DNA of 31,897 nucleotides from JAAYCI01 sp964367945. GTDB lineage: Bacteria > Bacillota > Clostridia > Oscillospirales > Ruminococcaceae. Below the pieces are notes generated by a model. It worked only from the letters and a program-made list of their open reading frames with translations. It had not been told where the DNA came from and did no database searches. Position 1 is the first letter of the stretch. The number at the start of each line of letters is the position of its first letter. This document shows, piece by piece, positions 15,430 through 23,000 of the stretch. A program made the position numbers and the translations under genes. The stretch covers positions 1 to 31,897 of the forward strand of contig CAYIZZ010000012.1 in assembly GCA_964367945.1 (NCBI GenBank), given 5' to 3'.

Positions 15430-15567
15430 AATCAGCACTCCTTTCATATAAATTTTAATAATATCTCTACTATAGTATACGTCATAAAAGTGAAAAACTT
15501 TAGAAAAAATTCATCGGCATATTGCACAAACATTTATGCGCAACATGCCGATAAAATATAATAAATA

Positions 15568-17286
15568 TTATTCAGATAGCAAAGGTGACATAGCAGCGTG
15601 GAGTTTTTCGTAAAATGCAGTTGCGCTATTGATACTGTCACCGTGTACAGTGTAGTATATTTTGACTTTTGGCTCGGTTCCCGACGGACGAACTGTAACA
15701 AGATGGCCATCTTGTAGGGTGTAGGTGATAACATTACTTTGCGGTAAATCAAGTTCACTCACCTGGTCGATGGCAACATATGTGATGGTTTTTTTGTCGT
15801 AGTCGGAAATAACTTCTACCGGCACACCTGCGATATTTTTGGGTGGGGTTTCTCGGAAACTTGTCATAATAGAGGCCATTTTATCCATGCCTGACAAGCC
15901 TTCAAAGTCAAAGCTAATTACTTTACACATATAATATCCATGTTTTTTATACAAGGCATCCATAGCCTCGTACAAGGACATGCCTTTTTGCTTGTAGTAA
16001 GCTGCGGCCTCACAAATCAGCAGCGATGTTTGCACGGCATCTTTGTCACGCACATAACTGCCGGCTAAATATCCGTAGCTTTCTTCAAAGCCAAACACAA
16101 ATCGGTTTTCTTCGCCGCTTTCTTCAAGTTTTAATATTTGCTCGCCGATATATTTGAATCCTGTCAGCACTTCTATCATTTCAACACCGTACGCTTTTGC
16201 AACCTTGTCTGCCATACAAGTGCTTACGATACTACGTACTGTCAATGGATTTTTAGGCATTGTGCCACATTCTATACGACCACTACACACATAGTCAAGT
16301 AACAATACGCCCATTTCATTGCCGGAAATCAGGCGATATTCGCCGACGGAATCAAGCACTGCAATACCCACACGGTCAGCATCAGGATCAGTAGCCAAAA
16401 CAAGATCTGCGCCAACTTCTTTTGCCAAGTCAAGACCCATGTCTAAAGTTTCACGGTATTCAGGATTTGGGAAAGGTGTGGTGGGGAAGTTACCGTTTGG
16501 ATGCTCTTGTTCTTTTACCACCCATACGTTGCTTATCCCAGCGTCTGCCAAAGCGCGACGAACAGGAATATTTCCTGTGCCATTCAAAGGTGAATACACT
16601 ATTTTCAGCTGGGTATCTTTTAGCGCGTCTTTACGTATCATGCCGTCAATAACAGATTTTTGATAAGCTGCGATGATGTCATCACCAATATGGTGCAAAA
16701 TACCGGTGCGCAAAGCGTTATCGTATGTCATATTTTTCACATCATCGAAGATATCAATGCGTTCAATCTCTGCTGTCACAGCACCCGAGCTTTGGGTGTG
16801 CATTTGGCATCCATCGGGACCGTATGCTTTAAATCCGTTGTATTTTGCAGGATTGTGAGAAGCGGTGATCATAATACCGGCATCACATTTAAGACGACGC
16901 ACAGCAAAAGATAAAAGTGGCACCGGCTGCAGGGTAGGATACATATGCACAGTAACACCGTTTGCCACCAGCACTGTGGCCGCTTGCTGGGCAAACAAAT
17001 CGCTCTTTATACGGCTGTCATACGCAATAGCCACAGAAGGGGTATGCGTAAGGCTGTTTTTCAGGTAGTTTGCAAGACCTTGGGTAGCTTTGCGCACGGT
17101 GTATACATTCATACGGTTTGTGCCAACACCAAGTATACCGCGCAGACCTGCTGTACCGAAAGATAAATCGATAGCAAAACGCTCACGAATAGCCTCGGTA
17201 TCATCCTTTATAGAAATTAGTTCTTGTTTTAAATCGTCATATTCACCGGCACACTCCAGCCAGCGATTATATTGAATAATATGCAT
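15568..17286 (-). CDS. pgcA: Phospho-sugar mutase (phosphoglucomutase/phosphomannomutase, PgcA type)
   Basis: This cytoplasmic alpha-D-phosphohexomutase interconverts the 1- and 6-phosphates of glucose and/or mannose, feeding glycogen, UDP-glucose and cell-envelope sugars. The signatures are complete: phosphoserine loop GIMITASHNPAKYNG (Ser143), metal loop ATDPDADRVG (Asp300, 302, 304), sugar-binding loop FGFEESYGYL, and C-terminal phosphate loop RPSGTEPKVKIY. Length 572 aa matches the Firmicutes PgcA branch, not the shorter GlmM. The ATG at 17286 has AGAGGAG six bases upstream, and a consensus promoter lies about 50 bases further up. It is a single-gene unit divergent from the FGGY kinase. 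Confidence 0.93.
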   Translation of the reverse strand: MHIIQYNRWLECAGEYDDLKQELISIKDDTEAIRERFAIDLSFGTAGLRGILGVGTNRMNVYTVRKATQGLANYLKNSLTHTPSVAIAYDSRIKSDLFAQQAATVLVANGVTVHMYPTLQPVPLLSFAVRRLKCDAGIMITASHNPAKYNGFKAYGPDGCQMHTQSSGAVTAEIERIDIFDDVKNMTYDNALRTGILHHIGDDIIAAYQKSVIDGMIRKDALKDTQLKIVYSPLNGTGNIPVRRALADAGISNVWVVKEQEHPNGNFPTTPFPNPEYRETLDMGLDLAKEVGADLVLATDPDADRVGIAVLDSVGEYRLISGNEMGVLLLDYVCSGRIECGTMPKNPLTVRSIVSTCMADKVAKAYGVEMIEVLTGFKYIGEQILKLEESGEENRFVFGFEESYGYLAGSYVRDKDAVQTSLLICEAAAYYKQKGMSLYEAMDALYKKHGYYMCKVISFDFEGLSGMDKMASIMTSFRETPPKNIAGVPVEVISDYDKKTITYVAIDQVSELDLPQSNVITYTLQDGHLVTVRPSGTEPKVKIYYTVHGDSINSATAFYEKLHAAMSPLLSE

Positions 17287-17334
17287 GATTAACTCCTCTG
17301 AATAACAATATTTACTACAAAAATATCTTCTATA

Positions 17335-17363
17335 ATAATACGGTTAAAATTGTATATTGTCAA
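17335..17363 (-). promoter_or_regulatory. Promoter of the phospho-sugar mutase gene
   Basis: On the minus strand TTGACA (17363-17358), a 17-base spacer and TATTAT (17340-17335). An A/T-rich inverted repeat (17367-17394) lies immediately upstream of the -35. Confidence 0.78.
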
Positions 17364-17519
17364 ATAAAAAAGACAAATTTTATAATGTCTTTTTATAGAT
17401 ATTATACAGTTTGAAAATATGTGAAAGTTGACAGAATTAAATATGAAGTTTATATTTAATAAAAAAGAAATAAATTTGTATATGCATAGAAAAATCTATT
17501 TGGTTTTTTATAGATAAAG

Positions 17520-17549
17520 TTGCATTAAATTTATTATATGATGTATAAC
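17520..17549 (+). promoter_or_regulatory. Probable promoter of the FGGY kinase gene
   Basis: TTGCAT (17520-17525), an 18-base spacer and TATAAC (17544-17549). The surroundings are so AT-rich that other choices exist. Confidence 0.45.
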
Positions 17550-17622
17550 AAAAATGCAAGCTTTGATTACATAAAATGTGAAGTTCACAATATTAATCAC
17601 AAAGCTGAAATGGAGTGTATAT

Positions 17623-18984
17623 ATGCATTATCTAGGAATAGATATAGGTACGACAAGTATCAGTTGTGTGCTGACATCGGCAGCGCAGACAGTGGCGGTG
17701 AAAACTATTCCAAACACTGCACATTTGCCATCTACAGTGGTGGGCGAATATATGCAAGATGCGGGTATGATAGCAAGCCTGTGCACAGATGCATGCAAGG
17801 AATTTTTGGATCAGTATGACGACATCGGCGGCATTGGGCTCAGTGGTCAAATGCATGGTATTGTGTATGTAAACAGCGATGGTAAAGCGGTTAGCCCTTT
17901 GTATGCATGGCAGGACCAGCTGGGTAATAACGTCTTCTGTGATGATATGACATATTGCGAATATGCTAAAAAAGAAACAGGATATCATGTACCTACAGGC
18001 TTTGGCTTGATTACTCACTTTTATCGTATGAAAAATAATGATGTGCCAAAAGATGCAGTTTCTCTATGCACTATTGCAGATTATGTCGGCATGTATCTTT
18101 GCCAAAATAAAAAGCCTATTTTGCATAAAAGCCTTGCGCAAAGTATTGGTTTTTATGATTTTAAAGAAGATGAATTTGACGAAGATGCACTGAAAAAGAT
18201 AGGGATAGACCCTAGCATTTTGCCACAAATAGCAGACAAAGAAAAAGTGATAGGCACAGCGTTTGACAAAGTGCCTGTTGTGGTCGCTATAGGTGACAAT
18301 CAGGCGGGATTTTTCGGCTCGGTAAACTTTGACATGAGCATGCTGATAAATGTCGGAACCAGTGCTCAGATATCGTTTTTGTGTCATCAACCTTTTGAAA
18401 GTGAGGATCTTGAATGTAGGCCACATATTGATGGCACATATCTTTTATCCGGTGCGCCTTTGTGTGGAGGTAGGTCGTATCAAATTTTACGAGATTTCTT
18501 TGCGAAAAGCCTTGATTTGTTTGGTGCTCAGCAGCCTGAAAACTTGTATGTAATGATGGATGAAGCGGCCCAAAAAGCGTATGAAGAAGAAACAAAAGGC
18601 GAAAAACTGAAGGTGGACACACGCTTTAGTGGCAGCAGACGTTTGCCGCACATACGTGGCTCAATACAAAACCTCGGTGTGGAAACATTCACACCCGGAC
18701 ATTTCTGTCTTGGTGTTTTGCAAGGAATATGCGATGAGCTGTATTCATATTACACACAAATGCCGAAAGAAGCAGAGAAAGAAACAAAAATTTCAGCAGG
18801 CGGAAATGCTGCAAGGCATATGCCGCTTTTGCGCAAGTTATTGTCTGAAACTTTCCAAAAAGAAGTGGTGCTAAGCGAAAGCAAAGAACAAGCAGCTTTT
18901 GGAATGGCTATGCTTGCAATGTGCTGTGCAGACACCGGAGTGTATAATCCGAGTTTGCGTGTAGAAGTTGAATATGTAAAATAG
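17623..18984 (+). CDS. FGGY-family carbohydrate kinase, sedoheptulokinase-like
   Basis: An ATP-dependent sugar kinase of the FGGY fold (453 aa). The N-terminal phosphate-binding loop is HYLGIDIGTTSISCVL. The substrate-side motif is GIGLSGQMHGIVYVNSDGKAVSPLYAWQD, and the C-terminal domain has VVVAIGDNQAGFFGSV and MLINVGTSAQISFL. SGQMHG occurs in xylulokinases too, but GDNQA plus TSAQ resembles sedoheptulokinase (CARKL/SHPK type) more closely. Substrate assignment is therefore inference, with xylulose or another ketose as alternatives. The ATG at 17623 has GGAG seven bases upstream; the longer frame from 17578 lacks a site. The TauE/SafE permease gene follows after 39 bases, probably on the same transcript. 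Confidence 0.78.
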   Translation: MHYLGIDIGTTSISCVLTSAAQTVAVKTIPNTAHLPSTVVGEYMQDAGMIASLCTDACKEFLDQYDDIGGIGLSGQMHGIVYVNSDGKAVSPLYAWQDQLGNNVFCDDMTYCEYAKKETGYHVPTGFGLITHFYRMKNNDVPKDAVSLCTIADYVGMYLCQNKKPILHKSLAQSIGFYDFKEDEFDEDALKKIGIDPSILPQIADKEKVIGTAFDKVPVVVAIGDNQAGFFGSVNFDMSMLINVGTSAQISFLCHQPFESEDLECRPHIDGTYLLSGAPLCGGRSYQILRDFFAKSLDLFGAQQPENLYVMMDEAAQKAYEEETKGEKLKVDTRFSGSRRLPHIRGSIQNLGVETFTPGHFCLGVLQGICDELYSYYTQMPKEAEKETKISAGGNAARHMPLLRKLLSETFQKEVVLSESKEQAAFGMAMLAMCCADTGVYNPSLRVEVEYVK

Positions 18985-19023
18985 CTGGTATAAATAATAT
19001 ATGGTAAGACTACAGGAGGGCAT

Positions 19024-19809
19024 ATGGATATCATTATCCATTTCTTGGTGGCGATTTTTGCCACCAGCATCGGTTCTTTGACAGGAATGGGTGGAGGTGT
19101 CATTATAAAGCCCGTGCTGGATGCGTTCGGCACGTTTAGCGCCGCTAATATTGGGGTACTTTCCAGCATGACAGTGCTTGCAATGTCGGTGGTATCTGTG
19201 GCAAAACAGGTGCGCCAAAAAAAGTCAGTACAAGGTAAAACTGCTCTACCTATGGCGATGGGCGCCGTTGTTGGCGGAGTTGTGGGTCAGTGGTTGTTTT
19301 CTTTTGTGGCCGGTGTTTTTTCAAGTGATAAAACAATATTGATTATACAAAACAGCATACTGGCAGCACTGATCATTGTTATTTTTATGTATATGAGACA
19401 TAAAGATAAACTGCCTACTTTAGATAAATCTGGCGCATGGGCAGGCCTTATAACAGGAATTACGCTGGGTATGATATCCTCGTTTTTGGGTATTGGTGGC
19501 GGACCTATCAACATAGCTATTATAATGTTTGTGTTTTCATTCGATGCCAAAATGGCCGCAGTGTATTCGCTGGTTATTATTTTGTTTTCACAGATATCAA
19601 AAGTGGTGTCCATTGCAATGACCACAGGGTTTTTAATATACGATTTTTCCATGCTTCCCGCCATGATAGTTGGTGCGATATTGGGCGGGTTTATAGGCAC
19701 ACATTATAATAAAAAGTTTACCATAAAAAAAGTGGAGCAATGGTTTAATGCAACCCAGATATTAGTGTTTTTACTTTGCTTTGTAAACATTGCACGTTTG
19801 GTATTGTAG
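19024..19809 (+). CDS. TauE/SafE-family membrane permease
   Basis: The 261-aa hydrophobic protein has about eight membrane segments and the twofold repeat of the TauE/SafE (formerly DUF81) family: FATSIGSLTGMGGGVIIKPVL in the first half and LGMISSFLGIGGGPINIAIIM in the second. Family members move small anions such as sulfite or sulfoacetate; the substrate here is unknown. The ATG at 19024 has a strong AGGAGG close by. It lies between the FGGY kinase gene (39 bases) and the cystatin-like lipoprotein gene (28 bases), with no terminator until 20204-20249, so the three are likely one operon. Confidence 0.85.
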   Translation: MDIIIHFLVAIFATSIGSLTGMGGGVIIKPVLDAFGTFSAANIGVLSSMTVLAMSVVSVAKQVRQKKSVQGKTALPMAMGAVVGGVVGQWLFSFVAGVFSSDKTILIIQNSILAALIIVIFMYMRHKDKLPTLDKSGAWAGLITGITLGMISSFLGIGGGPINIAIIMFVFSFDAKMAAVYSLVIILFSQISKVVSIAMTTGFLIYDFSMLPAMIVGAILGGFIGTHYNKKFTIKKVEQWFNATQILVFLLCFVNIARLVL

Positions 19810-19837
19810 TAGGTAATAATATAAAGGAGATGAGCAC

Positions 19838-20185
19838 ATGAAGAAGATTTTAATTGTTGTAATGTTGATTTGCTGTTTTTCTTTTTTACTGCTGGGATGC
19901 GAGCAAGAGGCTTCGTCTTCGGAATCCGTTCCCATGACCGGCGCATACTCTGAAAGGCGTGAGCTCACCGAAGAAGACGAGGCACTTTTTGCCGAGGTAA
20001 TGGGTGAAGATGCTGAAAGCTATGAAATGATAGACGTGGCAACACAAGTGGTAGCAGGAACAAACTATCGTTTTTGCGCCAAGGACTTGTCCACTGATAC
20101 GCGCATGAATATAATTGTTTATGTGCCGCTTGGAGAAGATGCCACACCCGAACTTGTGGAGATAACTGAGTCCGGCGACATGTAG
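19838..20185 (+). CDS. Stefin/cystatin-like lipoprotein
   Basis: A 115-aa lipoprotein: hydrophobic signal and lipobox LLLGC (Cys21), a short Ser/Glu linker, then about 85 residues that follow the layout of a type-1 cystatin (stefin). There is a Gly near the start of the domain (MTGAYSE, Gly35) and a predicted helix (LTEEDEALFAEVM). The exact cystatin motif QVVAG comes next (70-74, in ATQVVAGTNYRF), then a beta strand and a second turn (VPLGEDATPEL). Known cystatins inhibit papain-type cysteine proteases with the N-terminal Gly, the QxVxG loop and a second hairpin, so a protease-inhibiting cell-surface protein is plausible. It could also be a cystatin fold used for another purpose. The start follows AAAGGAG. 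The gene ends DM-TAG just before a terminator. Confidence 0.72.
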   Translation: MKKILIVVMLICCFSFLLLGCEQEASSSESVPMTGAYSERRELTEEDEALFAEVMGEDAESYEMIDVATQVVAGTNYRFCAKDLSTDTRMNIIVYVPLGEDATPELVEITESGDM

Positions 20186-20203
20186 AATAAACACTATTAA
20201 AAT

Positions 20204-20249
20204 ATTTCCTTGTTATGCATAGTTGTGCTCAGGCAGGGAAATGTTTTTT
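20204..20249 (+). terminator. Intrinsic terminator after the cystatin-like gene
   Basis: ATTTCCTTG (20204-20212) pairs with CAGGGAAAT (20234-20242) with one G-T pair, followed by GTTTTTT. Confidence 0.7.
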
Positions 20250-20327
20250 GTTTTAATAACATACCTTACAAAAGTCGTACATTAGTTAGATTTTTGTAAA
20301 ATACACATCATAATTTTGTTATATTGC

Positions 20328-20356
20328 TTGAAAATAATCTCACAATAGAGTACAAT
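20328..20356 (+). promoter_or_regulatory. Promoter of the PF06541/HD gene pair
   Basis: TTGAAA (20328-20333), a 17-base spacer and TACAAT (20351-20356), about 50 bases before the start codon. Confidence 0.72.
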
Positions 20357-20406
20357 AGACTTGGGGAAATTTAGAAATCAAGGGAGAAAATGGGAGGAAA
20401 AATCTA

Positions 20407-21015
20407 ATGGAAGCTATTATAGCAGCGCGCTCTGCGCTGAGTTCTATGGTAGTGCCTACATTGCTTGCATTCTTTATTTTTAGTCTGCTTGGCTATATTA
20501 TGGAATGCATTGTTCTCACTGTGGATAAGAAAAAATTAGTGATAAATCGCGGGTTTGTTATGCACTTGCCTTTTTGTATCATTTATGGATTTGGTATGAT
20601 ATTTGGTTATGCTGTTCTTTCACCGTTTAGTGATAATTGGGTCTTATTGTTTCTTGTAGGCTCAACATTTGCCACTGTGTTCGAGTATGCTGTGGCAAAG
20701 CTGCAAATTCGTTTATTTGGCAGTTTTTGGTGGGACTATTCAGGAAAACCGTTTAATTATAAAGGGATTTTATGCCTGGAAAGTAGCATCGGTTGGGGTA
20801 TTTTAGCTATTATTTTAGTTGAATATTTGTATGTGGCTGTGGTGAACTTTGTGTCATTTATACCCATACCAATAGCTTCAACAATAGCATTTGCTTTATC
20901 AGCACTTTATTCGATTGATTTTGTTTTCAGTGCTTACATGAGTAAAAGTAACAAAGATATGGTAAAAGGTTTTGCACTGATAAGGTTGTACAGGTCGCGT
21001 TTTACCAGAAAGTAA
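20407..21015 (+). CDS. PF06541-family membrane protein (putative ABC-transporter type IV/CmpB-like)
   Basis: A 202-aa protein with about five to six membrane helices. The fingerprints are FFIFSLLGYIMECI in the first helix, INRGFVMHLPFCIIYGFG, and WWDYSGKPFNYKGILCLESSIGWGIL. These match the PF06541 family, whose members carry the name putative ABC-transporter type IV although no transport has been shown, as far as I know. The ATG at 20407 has GGGAGG about ten bases upstream. The HD-domain gene follows after 27 bases with no terminator between, so they are probably cotranscribed. Confidence 0.78.
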   Translation: MEAIIAARSALSSMVVPTLLAFFIFSLLGYIMECIVLTVDKKKLVINRGFVMHLPFCIIYGFGMIFGYAVLSPFSDNWVLLFLVGSTFATVFEYAVAKLQIRLFGSFWWDYSGKPFNYKGILCLESSIGWGILAIILVEYLYVAVVNFVSFIPIPIASTIAFALSALYSIDFVFSAYMSKSNKDMVKGFALIRLYRSRFTRK

Positions 21016-21042
21016 GAAAGTGTACCAGGGAGAATAATTTAT

Positions 21043-21534
21043 ATGACAGATGTGTTTTTTAAAAAAGTAGTAAACGATGTAATAGTGCCGGATGATGCAC
21101 AGTACATTGCTTTGGTGCAAGACATTTTAGAAAACAAAGCGTTTCAGTCAATGCGAGAATTTATACAGCATGGTGTTACCTCTTGTATGGCACATTGCAT
21201 ATCTGTATCTTATCTTAGTTATCACACATGCAAAAAACTGGGTATTGACGCAAAAAGCGCCGCACGAGGCGGGTTGCTTCATGACATGTTTTTATACGAC
21301 TGGCATTTGCACAGCAAAAAAACAGGGGATTATTTTCATGGCTTAACGCACCCGAAAGTAGCGCTGGAAAATGCACAAAAAGAGTTTGAGCTAAATGATA
21401 TCGAGTCTGATATTATTTTAAAGCATATGTGGCCGCTGACTCCGGTGCCACCAAAGTACAAGGAAGGTTTTGTGGTTTTATACCACGATAAGATTTGCTC
21501 ACTAAGGGAGACAATGAGACGACCTTTTATGTGA
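21043..21534 (+). CDS. HD-domain phosphohydrolase-like protein
   Basis: A 163-aa cytoplasmic protein with the HD metal-binding pattern: a His in HGVTSCMAHCISVSYLSYH, the paired His-Asp in GGLLHDMFLYDWH (about 80-92), further His in FHGLTHPKVALENA, and a final Asp in VLYHDKICSLRE. It fits the short HD-superfamily hydrolases often seen in clostridia. The substrate is not known; nucleotide or phosphoester hydrolysis is the family's usual chemistry. The ATG at 21043 has AGGGAG about ten bases upstream. A terminator follows at 21574-21608. Confidence 0.82.
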   Translation: MTDVFFKKVVNDVIVPDDAQYIALVQDILENKAFQSMREFIQHGVTSCMAHCISVSYLSYHTCKKLGIDAKSAARGGLLHDMFLYDWHLHSKKTGDYFHGLTHPKVALENAQKEFELNDIESDIILKHMWPLTPVPPKYKEGFVVLYHDKICSLRETMRRPFM

Positions 21535-21573
21535 AATGTACGGAATTTGTCTAAAAAAATATATGCAAACATT

Positions 21574-21608
21574 AAGGATTTGGCCATGGTGCCAATCCTT
21601 GTTTTTTT
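21574..21608 (+). terminator. Intrinsic terminator after the HD-domain gene
   Basis: AAGGATT (21574-21580) pairs with AATCCTT (21594-21600), GGC/GCC pair inside, and a run of seven T follows (21602-21608). Confidence 0.8.
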
Positions 21609-21609
21609 G

Positions 21610-21638
21610 TTGCGAGAATTCATATTTTGGTGTATACT
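21610..21638 (+). promoter_or_regulatory. Promoter of the DUF951-prfA block
   Basis: TTGCGA (21610-21615), a 17-base spacer and TATACT (21633-21638), directly after the preceding terminator and about 70 bases before the DUF951 start. Confidence 0.7.
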
Positions 21639-21708
21639 ATTTATTTGATAATACAAATATATTTTAGGGTGTGTATTATAGACAGCATCTGAAAAAGGGG
21701 AGGTTTTT

Positions 21709-21915
21709 ATGGATGTACAAGTAGGCGATATTATTGTTGTGCGCAAAAACCATCCTTGCGGCGGAAACAAGTTTTTAGTGCTTCGTGTAGGCATGGATTT
21801 CCGTATTAGATGCCAGCAATGTGAGCGGGAAGTTATGCTGCCACGTGTAAAGATAGAAAAAAGAATAAAGCAATTGTGGCGAGACGGAGAAGAGGTTTCG
21901 CAAAGTAAAGGATAA
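21709..21915 (+). CDS. DUF951 family protein
   Basis: A 68-aa protein with the family pattern VGDIIVVRKNHPCGGNKFLVLRVGMDF, then CQQCEREVMLPRVKIEKRIKQL. The three Cys residues (in HPCGG and CQQC) suggest a metal site or a small nucleic-acid-binding fold. The family is widespread in Firmicutes and has no settled function. A very strong ribosome binding site (GGGGAGG) precedes the ATG. prfA starts four bases after its stop, so the two are coupled, which hints at a role near translation; that is inference. Confidence 0.88.
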   Translation: MDVQVGDIIVVRKNHPCGGNKFLVLRVGMDFRIRCQQCEREVMLPRVKIEKRIKQLWRDGEEVSQSKG

Positions 21916-21919
21916 AAGT

Positions 21920-22993
21920 ATGCAAAGAATGTTTGAAAAGCTGACAGCCGTACAAAGCAGATATGAAGAGATAAACAGGCGCTTGCAAGATCCGACTACT
22001 GTGTCGGACAACGAAAAATATACAGCGCTGATGAAAGACTATAAACAGCTGACACCACTGGTGGAGGCTTATGTGGCATACAGAGCGGCCGAGGATGCAT
22101 GTGAGGAAGCAAAACAGCTGTTGGATGATCCTGAACTGAAAGAGCTGGCTCGTGCGGAATTTGAAGAAAACAAAGAAAAAATAGAACGTCTTACAGATGA
22201 ATTACGCATTTTATTGTTGCCTAAAGATGCAAACGACGAGCGCAGTGTTATTGTTGAAATACGTGGTGGAACAGGCGGTGAAGAGGCCGCGCTTTTTGCC
22301 CACAGCTTATACAGAATGTACTCGATGTATGCCGATAAAAAAGGCTGGAAAACCGAGATTTTGAACGTGAACGAAACAGAGCTTGGCGGAATGAAGGAAG
22401 TGGAGTTTTCCATCGAAGGCGAGGGTGTGTATAGTCGTTTGAAATATGAAGGCGGCACCCATCGTGTTCAGCGTGTGCCGGAAACCGAAACCCAAGGACG
22501 CATCCACACATCTGCTGTGACGGTGGCTGTAATGCCGGAAGCGGACGAGGTGGATGTGGAAATTTTACCTGCCGACTTGAAGGTGGATACTTTCCGTGCC
22601 TCCGGCGCCGGTGGTCAGCACGTTAATAAAACGTCCAGCGCTATCCGCATCACTCACCTGCCAACAGGCACAGTGGTGGAATGTCAAGACGAGCGTAGCC
22701 AGCACAAAAACAGAGACAAAGCAATGAAGGTGCTTCGTAGCCGTTTGCTTAGTGAAAAAATCGCCGCACAAAAAAATGAAATGGACGCCACACGCAAAAG
22801 TCAGGTGGGCAGTGGTGATCGCTCGGAGCGTATACGTACATATAACTATCCACAAGGAAGGGTGACGGATCATCGTATCGGGCTTACCCTGCACAAGCTG
22901 GAGTCTATTTTAAGCGGAGTACTTGACGAAGTGATAGAGCCGCTGATTGCCGCAGACCAAGCAGAAAAGCTACAAGCGGCAGCGGAGGAGTAA
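21920..22993 (+). CDS. prfA: Peptide chain release factor 1
   Basis: RF1 reads UAA and UAG in the ribosomal A site and triggers peptide release. The protein (357 aa) has the helical N-terminal domain, the conserved VEIRGGTGGEEAALFA, and the codon-recognition tripeptide PET (187-189, the PxT of RF1 as opposed to SPF of RF2) in HRVQRVPETETQGRIHTS. The catalytic GGQ is at 231-233 in ASGAGGQHVNKTSSAIR. All key residues are present, so amber codons should end translation normally in this organism. The ATG follows AAAGGA. The usual neighbour prmC (GGQ methylase) is not beside it here. Confidence 0.97.
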   Translation: MQRMFEKLTAVQSRYEEINRRLQDPTTVSDNEKYTALMKDYKQLTPLVEAYVAYRAAEDACEEAKQLLDDPELKELARAEFEENKEKIERLTDELRILLLPKDANDERSVIVEIRGGTGGEEAALFAHSLYRMYSMYADKKGWKTEILNVNETELGGMKEVEFSIEGEGVYSRLKYEGGTHRVQRVPETETQGRIHTSAVTVAVMPEADEVDVEILPADLKVDTFRASGAGGQHVNKTSSAIRITHLPTGTVVECQDERSQHKNRDKAMKVLRSRLLSEKIAAQKNEMDATRKSQVGSGDRSERIRTYNYPQGRVTDHRIGLTLHKLESILSGVLDEVIEPLIAADQAEKLQAAAEE

Positions 22994-23000
22994 ACATAGT

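Larger units (their letters stand above)
17287..17622. other. AT-rich divergent intergenic region
   Basis: The region holds no convincing gene. It contains the mutase promoter (17335-17363) and a probable kinase promoter (17520-17549). It also has a 9-bp inverted repeat with arms AAAAAGACA/TGTCTTTTT (17367-17375 and 17386-17394) and a 6-bp one ATCTAT/ATAGAT (17494-17499 and 17510-17515). The inverted repeats could bind a regulator of the divergent pair; nothing more can be said from the sequence. Confidence 0.6.

Noticed and set aside
22947..23000. Sua5-type gene starting inside prfA
   Set aside because: The added N terminus (Lys/Arg-rich) is a frame shadow of the prfA end; the TTG at 23001 has AGGAG at a proper distance and begins just before the YrdC domain.
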